Source: Granulicella sp. (GTDB lineage Bacteria; Acidobacteriota; Terriglobia; Terriglobales; Acidobacteriaceae). Taken from it: a stretch of 64,000 nucleotides of DNA. A model generated the notes under the pieces. The model was given only the letters and a program-made list of their open reading frames with translations. It made no database searches and was not told the DNA's origin. The stretch is taken from assembly GCA_025408425.1 (NCBI GenBank), contig JANXYX010000010.1:1-64000 (forward strand). The letters run 5' to 3'. Positions 11,762 through 20,379 of this stretch are shown one piece after another. Position 1 is the first letter of the stretch; each line of letters opens with the position of its first letter. The position numbers and the translations under genes were made by a program.

Positions 11762-13276
11762 ATGACGACCTTGCATATAACGGCGCTGGTAGTGTTCTGT
11801 GTTTTTTTTCTGCTGGTGACGCTTGCGGGTTTCTGGGCGGCGCGATGGCGACGGCCGACGGGAGGGATTGCGTCCCTGGAAGAGTGGGGTCTGGCAGGGC
11901 GAAGCTTCGGGACCTGGGTGACATGGTTTCTGATTGGTGGCGATCTGTACACGGCTTACACAGTAATTGCCGTGCCCGCTGCCTTGTATGGTGCCGGGGC
12001 TATGGGGTTCTTCGCCGTGCCCTACGCGATTATTGCCTACCCCTACATGATGCTGGTGCTGCCACGCTTGTGGACTGTATGTCACCGACATGGTTACGTA
12101 ACGTTTGCTGATTTCGTAGGTGGACGGTATGGCAACCGATGGTTGACGGTGGCAATTGCGCTGACTGGAATATTGGCACTGATGCCCTACATTGCGCTGC
12201 AACTGGTTGGGATGCGGGTGGTGATTGGGGCAATGGGGGTGCATGGGGAGTGGCCGCTGGCTGCGGCGTTTGTAATTCTGGCGACTTATACGTATTCGAG
12301 CGGATTGCGGGCTCCGGCGGTGATTGCGATTGTGAAGGACGTGATGTTGTACGTCATGGTTTTAGTGGCGCTGATCGTTCTACCGCTGAAGCTGGGCGGA
12401 TATGCCCGGGTGTTTGAACTGGCGAATCATGCACTGGGGACGCACTCTCCAGCGGCGACGATTTATTTAAAGCAGGGGCAGTTTCTGGGGTATTCGACTC
12501 TGGCGATAGGGTCTGCAGTGGCGCTTATGCTGTATCCGCATACAGCTACGGCGGTACTGAGTGCGAAGAGTGCAAATACGGTACGGCGGAATGCCGCGCT
12601 GCTTCCGGCTTACAGCTTTCTGCTGGGGTTGATTGCGCTGCTGGGCTATGTGGCGCTGGCGGCAGGGGTATCGACAAAAGATACGAGTTCGTCGGTTCCG
12701 CTGCTCTTTCTGAAGATGTTTCCCGAGTGGTTTGCGGGATTCTGCCTGGCGGCGATAGCAATTGGGGCATTGGTACCAGCGGCGATCATGTCGATTGCGG
12801 CTTCGAATTTGTTTACGCGGAATTTATTTGGCGAGTTTGTAAGAAAAAAGATGCTTCCGCGGGAAGAGTCGTCAATGGCCAAGATGGTGAGCCTGGTGGT
12901 GAAGTTCGGAGCGCTCGTGTTTGTGCTCCGGTTGCCAGCTCCGTACGCGATTGAGATGCAATTGCTGGGTGGGATTTGGGTTGGGCAGATGTTTCCTGCG
13001 GTGGTCTGCGGAGTGTTTACGAGGTGGTTTAATCCTTGGGCGTTGCTGGTGGGATGGGCGGCGGGGATGGCGAGCGGAACCGGGATGGCAGTGGCGCTGG
13101 GGCTGAAGAGTTCGGTGTATCCGCTACACCTGCTTGGCCGCAGCTATCCGATGTATGCCGCGGTGCCAGCGCTGGGGTTAAATCTAGCTGTTTCTGTGGT
13201 GCTAACACTGGTATTTCGTGCGGCAAAGGTGGACAACGGCTCGGATGTTACGGATGCGACTTCTTATGTGGGATAG
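11762..13276 (+). CDS. Sodium:solute symporter family transporter (MctP-like)
   Basis: Inner-membrane transporter of the SSS family (504 aa) with about 13 hydrophobic segments. The opening, LAGFWAARWRR followed by LEEWGLAGRSFGTWVTWFLIGGD, matches the MctP-type monocarboxylate uptake branch rather than proline or sugar carriers. These carriers take up lactate, pyruvate or similar acids with a cation. The small DUF3311 partner that often precedes mctP is not present upstream. The substrate assignment is by family only. Confidence 0.82.
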   Translation: MTTLHITALVVFCVFFLLVTLAGFWAARWRRPTGGIASLEEWGLAGRSFGTWVTWFLIGGDLYTAYTVIAVPAALYGAGAMGFFAVPYAIIAYPYMMLVLPRLWTVCHRHGYVTFADFVGGRYGNRWLTVAIALTGILALMPYIALQLVGMRVVIGAMGVHGEWPLAAAFVILATYTYSSGLRAPAVIAIVKDVMLYVMVLVALIVLPLKLGGYARVFELANHALGTHSPAATIYLKQGQFLGYSTLAIGSAVALMLYPHTATAVLSAKSANTVRRNAALLPAYSFLLGLIALLGYVALAAGVSTKDTSSSVPLLFLKMFPEWFAGFCLAAIAIGALVPAAIMSIAASNLFTRNLFGEFVRKKMLPREESSMAKMVSLVVKFGALVFVLRLPAPYAIEMQLLGGIWVGQMFPAVVCGVFTRWFNPWALLVGWAAGMASGTGMAVALGLKSSVYPLHLLGRSYPMYAAVPALGLNLAVSVVLTLVFRAAKVDNGSDVTDATSYVG

Positions 13277-13350
13277 CCGACATCTCCCTGACACCCCCGT
13301 GCGGTTGAGGCGCATCTTAAGGCTTGATGGAATGCTGGGAAGGCGGATGG

Positions 13351-13851
13351 ATGAGCGAGAGTACTGTTGAATTAGAACGGAACGAGAGGACTGTGATGGC
13401 GAAATCTCTGGCAAAGGGGATGCTGGCAGGATTGATTGGTGGCTTGGTGGCTACGGCGGTCAAGGCGGTCGCGGAGAAGATCTATCCACCTCGTACGCAT
13501 GGAGAGCCTGACCCTCCGGCGGTACTAGCGGAGAAGATTGCGGGCCATCCGTTGCGGGGCACCGAGAAGAAGGTGGCGGTGGAGGCGATCCACTGGGGGT
13601 TTGGCGCTTTGACGGGTGTGGCTTATGGAGCACTTGCGGAGTACTACCCCGCAGCAACGGCGAAGGACGGCGCTAGCTTTGGGCTAGCATTGGCTGCGCT
13701 GACGCATGAGACGGCACTACCCGCTATGGGGCTCGCGGCGGCGCCCGAGGAACAGACGACCCGCGAGCACACGAGCGAGATGGCAACGCATGTTGTATAC
13801 GGCATGACGACGGAGATGGTCCGGCGGTTTGTGCGCAAGTCTATGCGCTAG
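13351..13851 (+). CDS. DUF1440 (YagU-like) membrane protein
   Basis: 166-aa predicted inner-membrane protein of the YagU/DUF1440 family. It has a first transmembrane segment GMLAGLIGGLVATAVKAVAE, a charged loop beginning KIYPPRT, then further hydrophobic helices (HWGFGALTGVAYGALAEYYP; FGLALAALTHETALPAMGLA) and the closing HVVYGMTTEMVRRFVR. The ATG at 13351 follows GGAAGGCGG; the earlier in-frame start at 13324 is less likely. YagU has been linked to acid tolerance in Escherichia coli, but the role here is unknown. Confidence 0.72.
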   Translation: MSESTVELERNERTVMAKSLAKGMLAGLIGGLVATAVKAVAEKIYPPRTHGEPDPPAVLAEKIAGHPLRGTEKKVAVEAIHWGFGALTGVAYGALAEYYPAATAKDGASFGLALAALTHETALPAMGLAAAPEEQTTREHTSEMATHVVYGMTTEMVRRFVRKSMR

Positions 13852-13865
13852 CTAAAGGCTATGCG

Positions 13866-14699
13866 CTAATTCTGCTGAACGCCGCTATCCGGGGGGATAG
13901 GTTGGGTACGCGAGATGCTGAGCTGCGACGACTCGGCAAGGGTGATCCAAGCCGGATTGGCCCATAGGCGCTCTGATGCGTCATAGCGTGCGGCGAAGTT
14001 GCTGATGAGGTCAGCCTCTGCGGAGTCGATCTGAGAAGGATAAGCGAGGGCGAGGCGACGCTTGGTCTGGACTGCATTACTCGTAGAAGCCGAGAAGACC
14101 GGGGTGAGCGGCTGGGAAATTTGGAGACTCGCGTCAACTGCAACCTTATCCGGGGATTCCAAGGTGGTGATCGCACCGGGGAGGTCTTCGTAAAACGCAG
14201 TGGGGAGATGGGCGGCCTCAGGGAAGGCGGCTTCGCGAACGGTGAGATGGTCCACGTGGTGGCCGAGGCCTAGAGGCAGCACTAACGCCTCGACTTTGCC
14301 GGATTCGAACTGCCTTGCTAGAGATTTTCGGATCTTTTCGATAGCGGGGTCGGCTGGGTTGACGGCAAGCGTGTAGAGTTCGTCCTGGGTGCAGCGAAGG
14401 CGGAGGGGCGCGTCCTTCAGGTTGAGGTCGACCATCTGGATGTTGGTCGGCATGGGGCTGCCTTTGGCACCGGGGACGCGATGGAGAAAGAGTTCGTCTT
14501 CGCGACGGCGCATGGCGGAGACGTAGGAGAGGCGGTCATTGGGGTGCGCGAAGTCGGCGTCGGAGTATGGGGCTTCGAGGCTGCGGGTGAAGACGTTCAA
14601 GATCGTCACGGAGTGGCGGGCGGCCAGCCAACCAATGACTGAGAGTGAAAGCGAGAAGGCTGCGGTACCGCGGTGAGGCGAGAGTACGAGGATTTTCAA
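13866..14699 (-). CDS. PIG-L/LmbE-like family protein with altered N-terminal metal motif
   Basis: 277 aa with the LmbE/PIG-L deacetylase fold: MKILVLSPHRGTAAFSLSLS, then WLAARHSVTILNVFTRS, RRREDELF and GLGHHVDHLTVREAA. Family members remove acetyl groups from GlcNAc-type substrates using a zinc ion held by a PHxDD motif near the N-terminus and a distal His in HxDH. Here PHxDD reads PHRGT (about residues 8-12): the His is kept but both Asp residues are missing, while the distal HVDH is intact. The protein may thus be catalytically altered or inactive. It is divergent from the carotenoid-type operon, with about 230 nt between them. Confidence 0.72.
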   Translation of the reverse strand: MKILVLSPHRGTAAFSLSLSVIGWLAARHSVTILNVFTRSLEAPYSDADFAHPNDRLSYVSAMRRREDELFLHRVPGAKGSPMPTNIQMVDLNLKDAPLRLRCTQDELYTLAVNPADPAIEKIRKSLARQFESGKVEALVLPLGLGHHVDHLTVREAAFPEAAHLPTAFYEDLPGAITTLESPDKVAVDASLQISQPLTPVFSASTSNAVQTKRRLALAYPSQIDSAEADLISNFAARYDASERLWANPAWITLAESSQLSISRTQPIPPDSGVQQN

Positions 14700-14932
14700 G
14701 TAGCGGCTCCGTATGCAACTTCAGGATACCTTTGGCTTAGCGAAGGAGCATAATGGCGGGCGTTCGCGTTCCCTTTTGACTTGTTTGCAGTGTCATAAAG
14801 TTGCGGGGCTTGAATCTTCACCATACGGAATTGCCCGGCTAGGTGGGCCGCGTGGCTCCCTATACTCGAGCTTGGCAGGCTGTCTAACGCCGAAATCCAT
14901 TGAATCGCGAATTCCAAGGATTAATAAAATTG

Positions 14933-16486
14933 ATGAAGAAAGCCCGACACGCAGTGATTGTTGGAGCAGGGCCTGGGGGGTTGGCAGCTGCGCTGCTGCT
15001 GGCGAAGTCCGGGGTGAAGGTCACGGTGGTGGAAAAGCGTGACCATGTGGGTGGGCGAACCTCAACGCTGGAACAGGACGGCTTCAGGTTCGATGTCGGC
15101 CCGACGTTTTTTTTGTATCCGAAGGTGCTGAAGGAGATTTTTGCAGCAGCCGGATATGACCTGGACGCCGAGGTTCCAATGACGCGGCTGGATCCTCAGT
15201 ACCGGCTGGTTTTTGGGGGAGGAGGCGAGTTACTGGCAACGCCGAATATCGAGCAGATGACCAAGGCGATTGCAGCAATCTCACCGGAAGACGCGACTCG
15301 TTTTCACGAATTCATTACCAGGAACCGGTCTAAACTGGCCAAGTTCCTACCCTTCCTGCAGTCACCGTTTGAGAGTTGGAGGGACTTGGCGAAGCCTGAG
15401 ATGCTGAAACTGATTCCCCTACTGGCTCCATGGCGTTCGCTGGATAATGACCTGCAGATGCATTTCAAGGATGAGCGGATTCGGCTGGGGTTCAGCTTTC
15501 AATCCAAGTACCTGGGGATGAGCCCGTTTCGTTGTCCGAGCCTTTTTTCAATTCTTTCGTTTCTGGAATATGAGCATGGGGTGTTTCATCCGACAGGCGG
15601 TTGCGGTGGGGTGACGCGGGCGATGGCGAGGATGGCGAGGGAGTTGGGCGTTGAGATTCTGCTGAATGAACCGGTAGAGCGGGTGCTGGTGGAGAACGGC
15701 AAGGCTATCGGAGTAAAAACGGCGCGCCGTAGTCTGCCTGCGGACGCAGTCGTAGTGAATGCTGACTTTGCGGGAGCGATGCGGCGCATGGTGCCGAATC
15801 ATCTGCGAGACAGATGGACGGACGAGAAACTGGCGAAGAAGGATTATTCCTGTTCGACGTTCATGATGTACCTCGGGATCGACGGAAGGTATGACGACAT
15901 TTCGCACCACACGATTTACCTTGCGGACAATTACAAGCAAAACCTTAAAGACATTGAAGATCTGCACAAGCTTTCTGACAATCCTTCGTTCTACGTCCAG
16001 AACGCGAGTGTGACGGATGAGACCCTGGCTCCGGAGGGGCAGAGCACGCTTTATGTGCTGCTTCCTGTAACGCATGAGTCCAGCAAGGTGGATTGGGCGA
16101 AGGAGACACCGCGATTCCGCGAACTGGCTCTGGGACAGTTGGAGAAGATAGGGATCAAGGATGTTGAACGAAGAATCCGGACCGAGAGGATAATGACCCC
16201 GGCTGGCTGGCAGGGTGAGTTTGACTTGTATAAGGGCGCCACGTTCAGCATGGCCCACTCGTTGAAACAGATGTTGCATCTGCGGCCGCACAACCGCTTT
16301 GAGGATATCGACCAGATGTACCTGGTGGGGGGTGGTACGCATCCGGGGAGTGGGTTGCCGGTGATCTTCGAGTCGGCACGAATCACTTCGCGCCTACTGC
16401 TGGATGACCTGAAGATGGAGCCACAGTGGGACACAACTGCGGATGGAGCAGTATCCCGGGATGAACTGGTTGGGGTGGCATCGTAG
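14933..16486 (+). CDS. CrtI-family carotenoid desaturase (CrtN-like)
   Basis: FAD-dependent desaturase (517 aa) of the phytoene/diapophytoene desaturase family. Near the N-terminus it has the dinucleotide-binding motif VIVGAGPGGLAAALLLAKSG and GGRTSTLEQDGFRFDVGPTF; the C-terminus has YLVGGGTHPGSGLPVIFESA, the carotenoid-desaturase signature. The TFFLYP wording is closer to C30 (CrtN) than to plant-type enzymes by my reading. ATG 14933 is preferred over a TTG at 14900; AAGGA lies 12 nt upstream. It is the first gene of a tightly packed operon with aldehyde dehydrogenase, a second CrtI homologue, acyltransferase and glycosyltransferase. No synthase gene is present, so the C30 or C40 substrate must come from elsewhere. 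Confidence 0.85.
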   Translation: MKKARHAVIVGAGPGGLAAALLLAKSGVKVTVVEKRDHVGGRTSTLEQDGFRFDVGPTFFLYPKVLKEIFAAAGYDLDAEVPMTRLDPQYRLVFGGGGELLATPNIEQMTKAIAAISPEDATRFHEFITRNRSKLAKFLPFLQSPFESWRDLAKPEMLKLIPLLAPWRSLDNDLQMHFKDERIRLGFSFQSKYLGMSPFRCPSLFSILSFLEYEHGVFHPTGGCGGVTRAMARMARELGVEILLNEPVERVLVENGKAIGVKTARRSLPADAVVVNADFAGAMRRMVPNHLRDRWTDEKLAKKDYSCSTFMMYLGIDGRYDDISHHTIYLADNYKQNLKDIEDLHKLSDNPSFYVQNASVTDETLAPEGQSTLYVLLPVTHESSKVDWAKETPRFRELALGQLEKIGIKDVERRIRTERIMTPAGWQGEFDLYKGATFSMAHSLKQMLHLRPHNRFEDIDQMYLVGGGTHPGSGLPVIFESARITSRLLLDDLKMEPQWDTTADGAVSRDELVGVAS

Positions 16487-16488
16487 CG

Positions 16489-17982
16489 ATGCGTGATGCG
16501 GTCTTAGAGTCAGAGACGCATACTGGATGCGTGAAGAACCCTACCGCGTCAAATATCGACGAGACTGAGGCTGTGCTGCGTGCGGCGCAGATTGAGTGGG
16601 CTGCGACTCCTATGGCAAAACGACTACGGGTGCTGAAGGGCGCTCGTCGGCGAATGGCAGGGCTGGCTGATGCGTTTGTGGCAGCCGTTTCAACTGAGCT
16701 GTCTCGGACTGCAGCGGATACCCTGGTGGCGGAAGTATTGCCGTTGCTGGAGGCCTGCCGGTTTCTCGAGCGTGAGGCGGAAGGAATTCTTGCGGTTAGA
16801 CGACTGGGGCGGCGAGGACTTCCGTTTTGGCTTTCGGGTGTCGACAGCGAAGTGCAGCGGGTGTCATTAGGGAAGGTGCTGGTGATCGGGCCGGCAAACT
16901 ATCCCCTGTTTTTGCCCGGAGTGCAGGCGCTGCAAGGACTGGCGGCAGGCAACGCTGTGGTGTGGAAGCCAGGAATCGGCGGAAGAGCTATGGCAGAGAT
17001 TGTTGCTGAAGCATTGCATGCCGCAGGGTTGCCGGAGGGGTTGCTGCGGGTGACAGATGAGAGTGTCGAGGCGGCGCTAGCGGAGATGCGGACGGGGGCG
17101 GACAAGGTCTTCTTTACGGGATCGGCGCTTGCCGGACGCGCGGTGTTAAGAGAATTGGCGGAGTCCGCTACTCCTTGTGTCATGGAACTCTCTGGTTGCG
17201 ATGCAGTTGTGGTGCTAGCTTCTGCTGATCTGAATCGAGTGGTAGCGGCTTTGACGTTTGGCATGCGGCTGAATGGGTCTGCTACTTGCATGGCTCCCCG
17301 ACGAGTATTTTTAGTTGGTGCGACCGCTGAACGTAAGCGGCAGCTGATTGGACTGCTACTCACTGGGCTGGATCGGGTTGAAGGTATTTGGCTTCCAGAG
17401 CGGGTACATGGACAGTTGAGGCTTCTGCTGAAAACGGCTACTGAAGCAGGTGCAACAGTACATGGGGAACTTGATCTAAATCAGCAACCTGTTTTGGTTA
17501 CAGATGTGGCTCCGTCGATGGAGATTGCAAGAGCGGATGTTTTCGCTCCCGTGCTGATGTTGATGGAGACAGTCGACGAACGAGCGGTGATGGGAGCGCT
17601 GGAGGATTGTCCCTATGCGTTGACTACCGCAGTGTTTGGGGAGGAGCGTGAGGCACTGGGGCTGGCGAAGAAGATTACGGCCGGCACGGTGCTGGTGAAC
17701 GATTTGATTGTGCCTACGGCCGATCCGCGGGTGCCATTTGGGGGGCGGCGGCAGAGCGGGTTTGGCGTCACTCGGGGCACCGAGGGTCTTTTGGAGATGA
17801 CCGCGGTGAGAGTGGTATCGGTTCGGCGGGGGTGGAGCCGGAAGCATTATGAGCCCACCACGGAGCAGCATAAAGATTTATTCAACGGATTGATTCGAGC
17901 AGCGCATGCTGGACCCTGGGGAGAACGCTGGCAAGGCGTGAAACAACTACTGACAGCAGCGCGAAGATTGAAGAGCAAGTAA
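16489..17982 (+). CDS. Aldehyde dehydrogenase, probably carotenoid-aldehyde oxidising
   Basis: NAD(P)-dependent aldehyde dehydrogenase (497 aa). Active-site residues are Glu233 in VMELSGCD and the nucleophile Cys267 in GSATCMAPRR; the cofactor region GPANYPLFLPGVQALQGLAAGNAVVWKPG is also clear. The usual substrate-loop wording is less conserved than in general metabolic ALDHs. It begins 2 nt after the first CrtI-family gene, and its stop overlaps the start of the second (TAATG), so it is translated as part of this operon. By analogy with AldH of the staphyloxanthin pathway and of Methylomonas C30 carotenoids, it would oxidise a terminal carotenoid aldehyde to the acid. This is inferred from context. 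Confidence 0.85.
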   Translation: MRDAVLESETHTGCVKNPTASNIDETEAVLRAAQIEWAATPMAKRLRVLKGARRRMAGLADAFVAAVSTELSRTAADTLVAEVLPLLEACRFLEREAEGILAVRRLGRRGLPFWLSGVDSEVQRVSLGKVLVIGPANYPLFLPGVQALQGLAAGNAVVWKPGIGGRAMAEIVAEALHAAGLPEGLLRVTDESVEAALAEMRTGADKVFFTGSALAGRAVLRELAESATPCVMELSGCDAVVVLASADLNRVVAALTFGMRLNGSATCMAPRRVFLVGATAERKRQLIGLLLTGLDRVEGIWLPERVHGQLRLLLKTATEAGATVHGELDLNQQPVLVTDVAPSMEIARADVFAPVLMLMETVDERAVMGALEDCPYALTTAVFGEEREALGLAKKITAGTVLVNDLIVPTADPRVPFGGRRQSGFGVTRGTEGLLEMTAVRVVSVRRGWSRKHYEPTTEQHKDLFNGLIRAAHAGPWGERWQGVKQLLTAARRLKSK

Positions 17983-19544
17983 TGAGGAGTGCTATGCAGA
18001 GCGGGATTGCCAACGACGTCGGGATGAAGGTAGGGGTGATTGGATCGGGGCTGGCAGGACTAGCGGCTGCTTGCACTCTGGCTGCGCGAGGGCACCGCGT
18101 TGAGGTGTTTGAGAAGAACCCATGGCTCGGCGGAAAAGCCGCACAGCTGCGAGAGCAAGGGTTCCGGTTTGATATGGGACCGACGATTCTGATTCAGCCT
18201 TCGGTACTGCGGAAGATCTTCGACGAGGCCGGGCGGAGGATGGAAGACTATGTACCGATGGTGCGGCTTGATCCTCAGTGGCGGTGCTTTTTCGAGGATG
18301 GGACACAGCTCGACCTGAAAGACAATGCGCAGGAGATGGCAGCGCAGTTGGAGGCCATCTGGCCGAAGATGGGTGCCGGGTATCTGCAGTTTCTGGAGAT
18401 GTCGGAACAGCTGCACTCGATCAGCGACCGTTTTTTCTTCTGGCGGTCGATCGGATCGATGCGAGACACGATGGATGTAGGTGGCGCCTTTGATTTGAGG
18501 GTGTTGCGTGACGTGATGCGGATGCGACTCGGGAAGACGGTGGCTGGGACTATTCGGGAGTTCATCCCGGATGCGAATACGGCGCAGATGCTGGACCACT
18601 TTGTGCAGTATGTAGGGAGTTCACCGGATGCTTCGCCAGCAATTCTCTGTTCAATCGGACACATGCAAATGGAGGAAGGGATCTGGTATCCGCTGGGTGG
18701 GACTCGTGCAGTGCCGGAAGGGCTAGTGAAGTTGGCAACGGAGTTGGGAGTGGTGTTCCATACGGAGACCGATGTGGCGCAGATCTTGACGGATACACCA
18801 AGGCACGGTGGGTCCGGTGCAGGACGGGTAACAGGACTGGTGACTACAGAGGGGACAGTACACAGGTTTGATCGGGTGGTATCGAACTCGGATGCGGTAC
18901 GGACGCATCGAGAACTGGTTGGCGGTGCGGCAGCACGTGAGTTTGAGCATAAGCGCAGCTACGAACCTGCTTGCAGTGGCGTGGTGCTCTATCTGGGATT
19001 GAAGAAACGGTATGAGCATCTGGCTCACCATGACTTTGTTTTCTCGCGCGATCCGCATGAGGAGTTTCATCACATTTACGACTTGGGAGAGCCGGCACCC
19101 GATCCTACGTGCTACCTGGCTGCTACGGCGGGGACTGATCCTACGAGTGCGCCGGAGGGCGGTGAGGCGCTGTATGTCCTGGTGCATACGCCTTATCTGC
19201 GGCCGCACCATGACTGGAAGAAGATGTTGCCGGGATACCGGCAGGTGATTCTGGACAAGTTGAAGCGAACGGCAGGCATGGAGGATCTTGAGGAGCGAAT
19301 CGTGTTTGAGAGCGCACTGACTCCGCAGGACATACATGACCGGTATCGGGTATTGAATGGGGCTATCTATGGGATCTCGAGCCATGGTGTTTGGCAAGGG
19401 GCGTTCAAGCCGGCGAATCGGAGCAGAGAGCTGCCGGGGATGTATTTGGCCGGAGGCGCGGCGCATCCGGGACCAGGCATGCCTATGGTGATGATGTCGG
19501 GGTGGATTGCCGCGGATAGTCTGGATCATGATGCTCGTAGCTGA
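17982..19544 (+). CDS. CrtI-family carotenoid oxidase/desaturase (CrtP/CrtNb-like)
   Basis: Second FAD-dependent CrtI-family enzyme (520 aa): VGVIGSGLAGLAAACTLAAR, GGKAAQLREQGFRFDMGPTI and the closing YLAGGAAHPGPGMPMVMMSG. Two CrtI paralogues beside an aldehyde dehydrogenase is the pattern seen when one desaturates and the other oxidises the terminal methyl to an aldehyde (CrtP/CrtNb of C30 pathways). The ATG overlaps the upstream stop by one base; an internal ATG at 18024 (MKVGVIGSG) is the other candidate start. A plain second desaturase step cannot be excluded. Confidence 0.82.
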   Translation: MRSAMQSGIANDVGMKVGVIGSGLAGLAAACTLAARGHRVEVFEKNPWLGGKAAQLREQGFRFDMGPTILIQPSVLRKIFDEAGRRMEDYVPMVRLDPQWRCFFEDGTQLDLKDNAQEMAAQLEAIWPKMGAGYLQFLEMSEQLHSISDRFFFWRSIGSMRDTMDVGGAFDLRVLRDVMRMRLGKTVAGTIREFIPDANTAQMLDHFVQYVGSSPDASPAILCSIGHMQMEEGIWYPLGGTRAVPEGLVKLATELGVVFHTETDVAQILTDTPRHGGSGAGRVTGLVTTEGTVHRFDRVVSNSDAVRTHRELVGGAAAREFEHKRSYEPACSGVVLYLGLKKRYEHLAHHDFVFSRDPHEEFHHIYDLGEPAPDPTCYLAATAGTDPTSAPEGGEALYVLVHTPYLRPHHDWKKMLPGYRQVILDKLKRTAGMEDLEERIVFESALTPQDIHDRYRVLNGAIYGISSHGVWQGAFKPANRSRELPGMYLAGGAAHPGPGMPMVMMSGWIAADSLDHDARS

Positions 19545-19557
19545 GGTAACTAACCGC

Positions 19558-20379
19558 ATGGACGCTCCTGCTATTTCGAGGCCGATTCTGGGGTTCTTCC
19601 GGCGGATTGTGCGGGGGTATTTTCGGCGGCATTTCCATGCGGTGAGAGTGCATGGGGCGGAGCGGTTTTACGAGGCTTCGTCTGCAGATTCGGAACCGCT
19701 GCTGGTTTATGCAAACCATAGTTCATGGTGGGATCCGATGGTTTCGATCCTGCTGGCGGCGGAGTTGATGCCAGGCCGTCAGCACTACGCTCCCATGGAT
19801 GCAGCGGCTCTGGAACGGTATGGGATTCTGCGGCGGGTGGGGATCTTTCCGGTGGAGATGAAGACCACGCGGGGAGCAGTGCAGTTTCTGCGGACAGGGG
19901 AAGCGATTCTGAAAGGTGGCGGGGTGTTGTGGGTGACGCCGCAGGGGCGGTTTGTCGATGTGCGCGTCAGGCCATTGGAGTTCAAGCCCGGGCTGGCGGC
20001 ATTGGCGGCGCGCGTTGGACCGTGTAAGGTGCTGCCGTTGGCGATTGAGTACCCGTTCTGGGATGAGCGGATTCCGGAGTGTCTGCTGGGGTTTGGGGAA
20101 CCAGTGCAGGTGGAAGCGGGCGAAGATGCCGAAGGATTGCAAATACGTCTGATTGCAGCACTGGAAGCAACGATGGAGGATTTGCGGGAGAGAGCCTTGC
20201 AGCGGAGGGCTGGGGAATTTGAGCAACTGGCGCGGGGGACGCTGGGAACGGGCGGGTTCTATGGGTTTGGGCAGCGAGTGAAAGCTATGGTGTTGCGGCG
20301 GCCTTACCGGGCTGAGCATACGGCGGTGGTGGGGACTGAGGCGGCGGTGTACGAGAAGGGTGGCAGGAACGATGCTTGA
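19558..20379 (+). CDS. PlsC-type 1-acylglycerol-3-phosphate acyltransferase family protein
   Basis: 273-aa acyltransferase. The HX4D catalytic motif appears as NHSSWWDP in the N-terminal third, followed by VGIFPVEMKTTRGAVQFL and a GGGVLWVTPQGRF block corresponding to the family's later acyl-acceptor motifs (FPEGT class, here modified). No long membrane segments are evident, so it is likely membrane-associated. ATG 19558 is chosen, 13 nt after the upstream stop; earlier in-frame starts would overlap the preceding gene. It lies between a carotenoid oxidase and a glycosyltransferase, where CrtO acts in staphyloxanthin synthesis, so acylation of a glycosylated carotenoid is plausible. True CrtO is a different fold, so this would be a functional analogue. 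Confidence 0.78.
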   Translation: MDAPAISRPILGFFRRIVRGYFRRHFHAVRVHGAERFYEASSADSEPLLVYANHSSWWDPMVSILLAAELMPGRQHYAPMDAAALERYGILRRVGIFPVEMKTTRGAVQFLRTGEAILKGGGVLWVTPQGRFVDVRVRPLEFKPGLAALAARVGPCKVLPLAIEYPFWDERIPECLLGFGEPVQVEAGEDAEGLQIRLIAALEATMEDLRERALQRRAGEFEQLARGTLGTGGFYGFGQRVKAMVLRRPYRAEHTAVVGTEAAVYEKGGRNDA

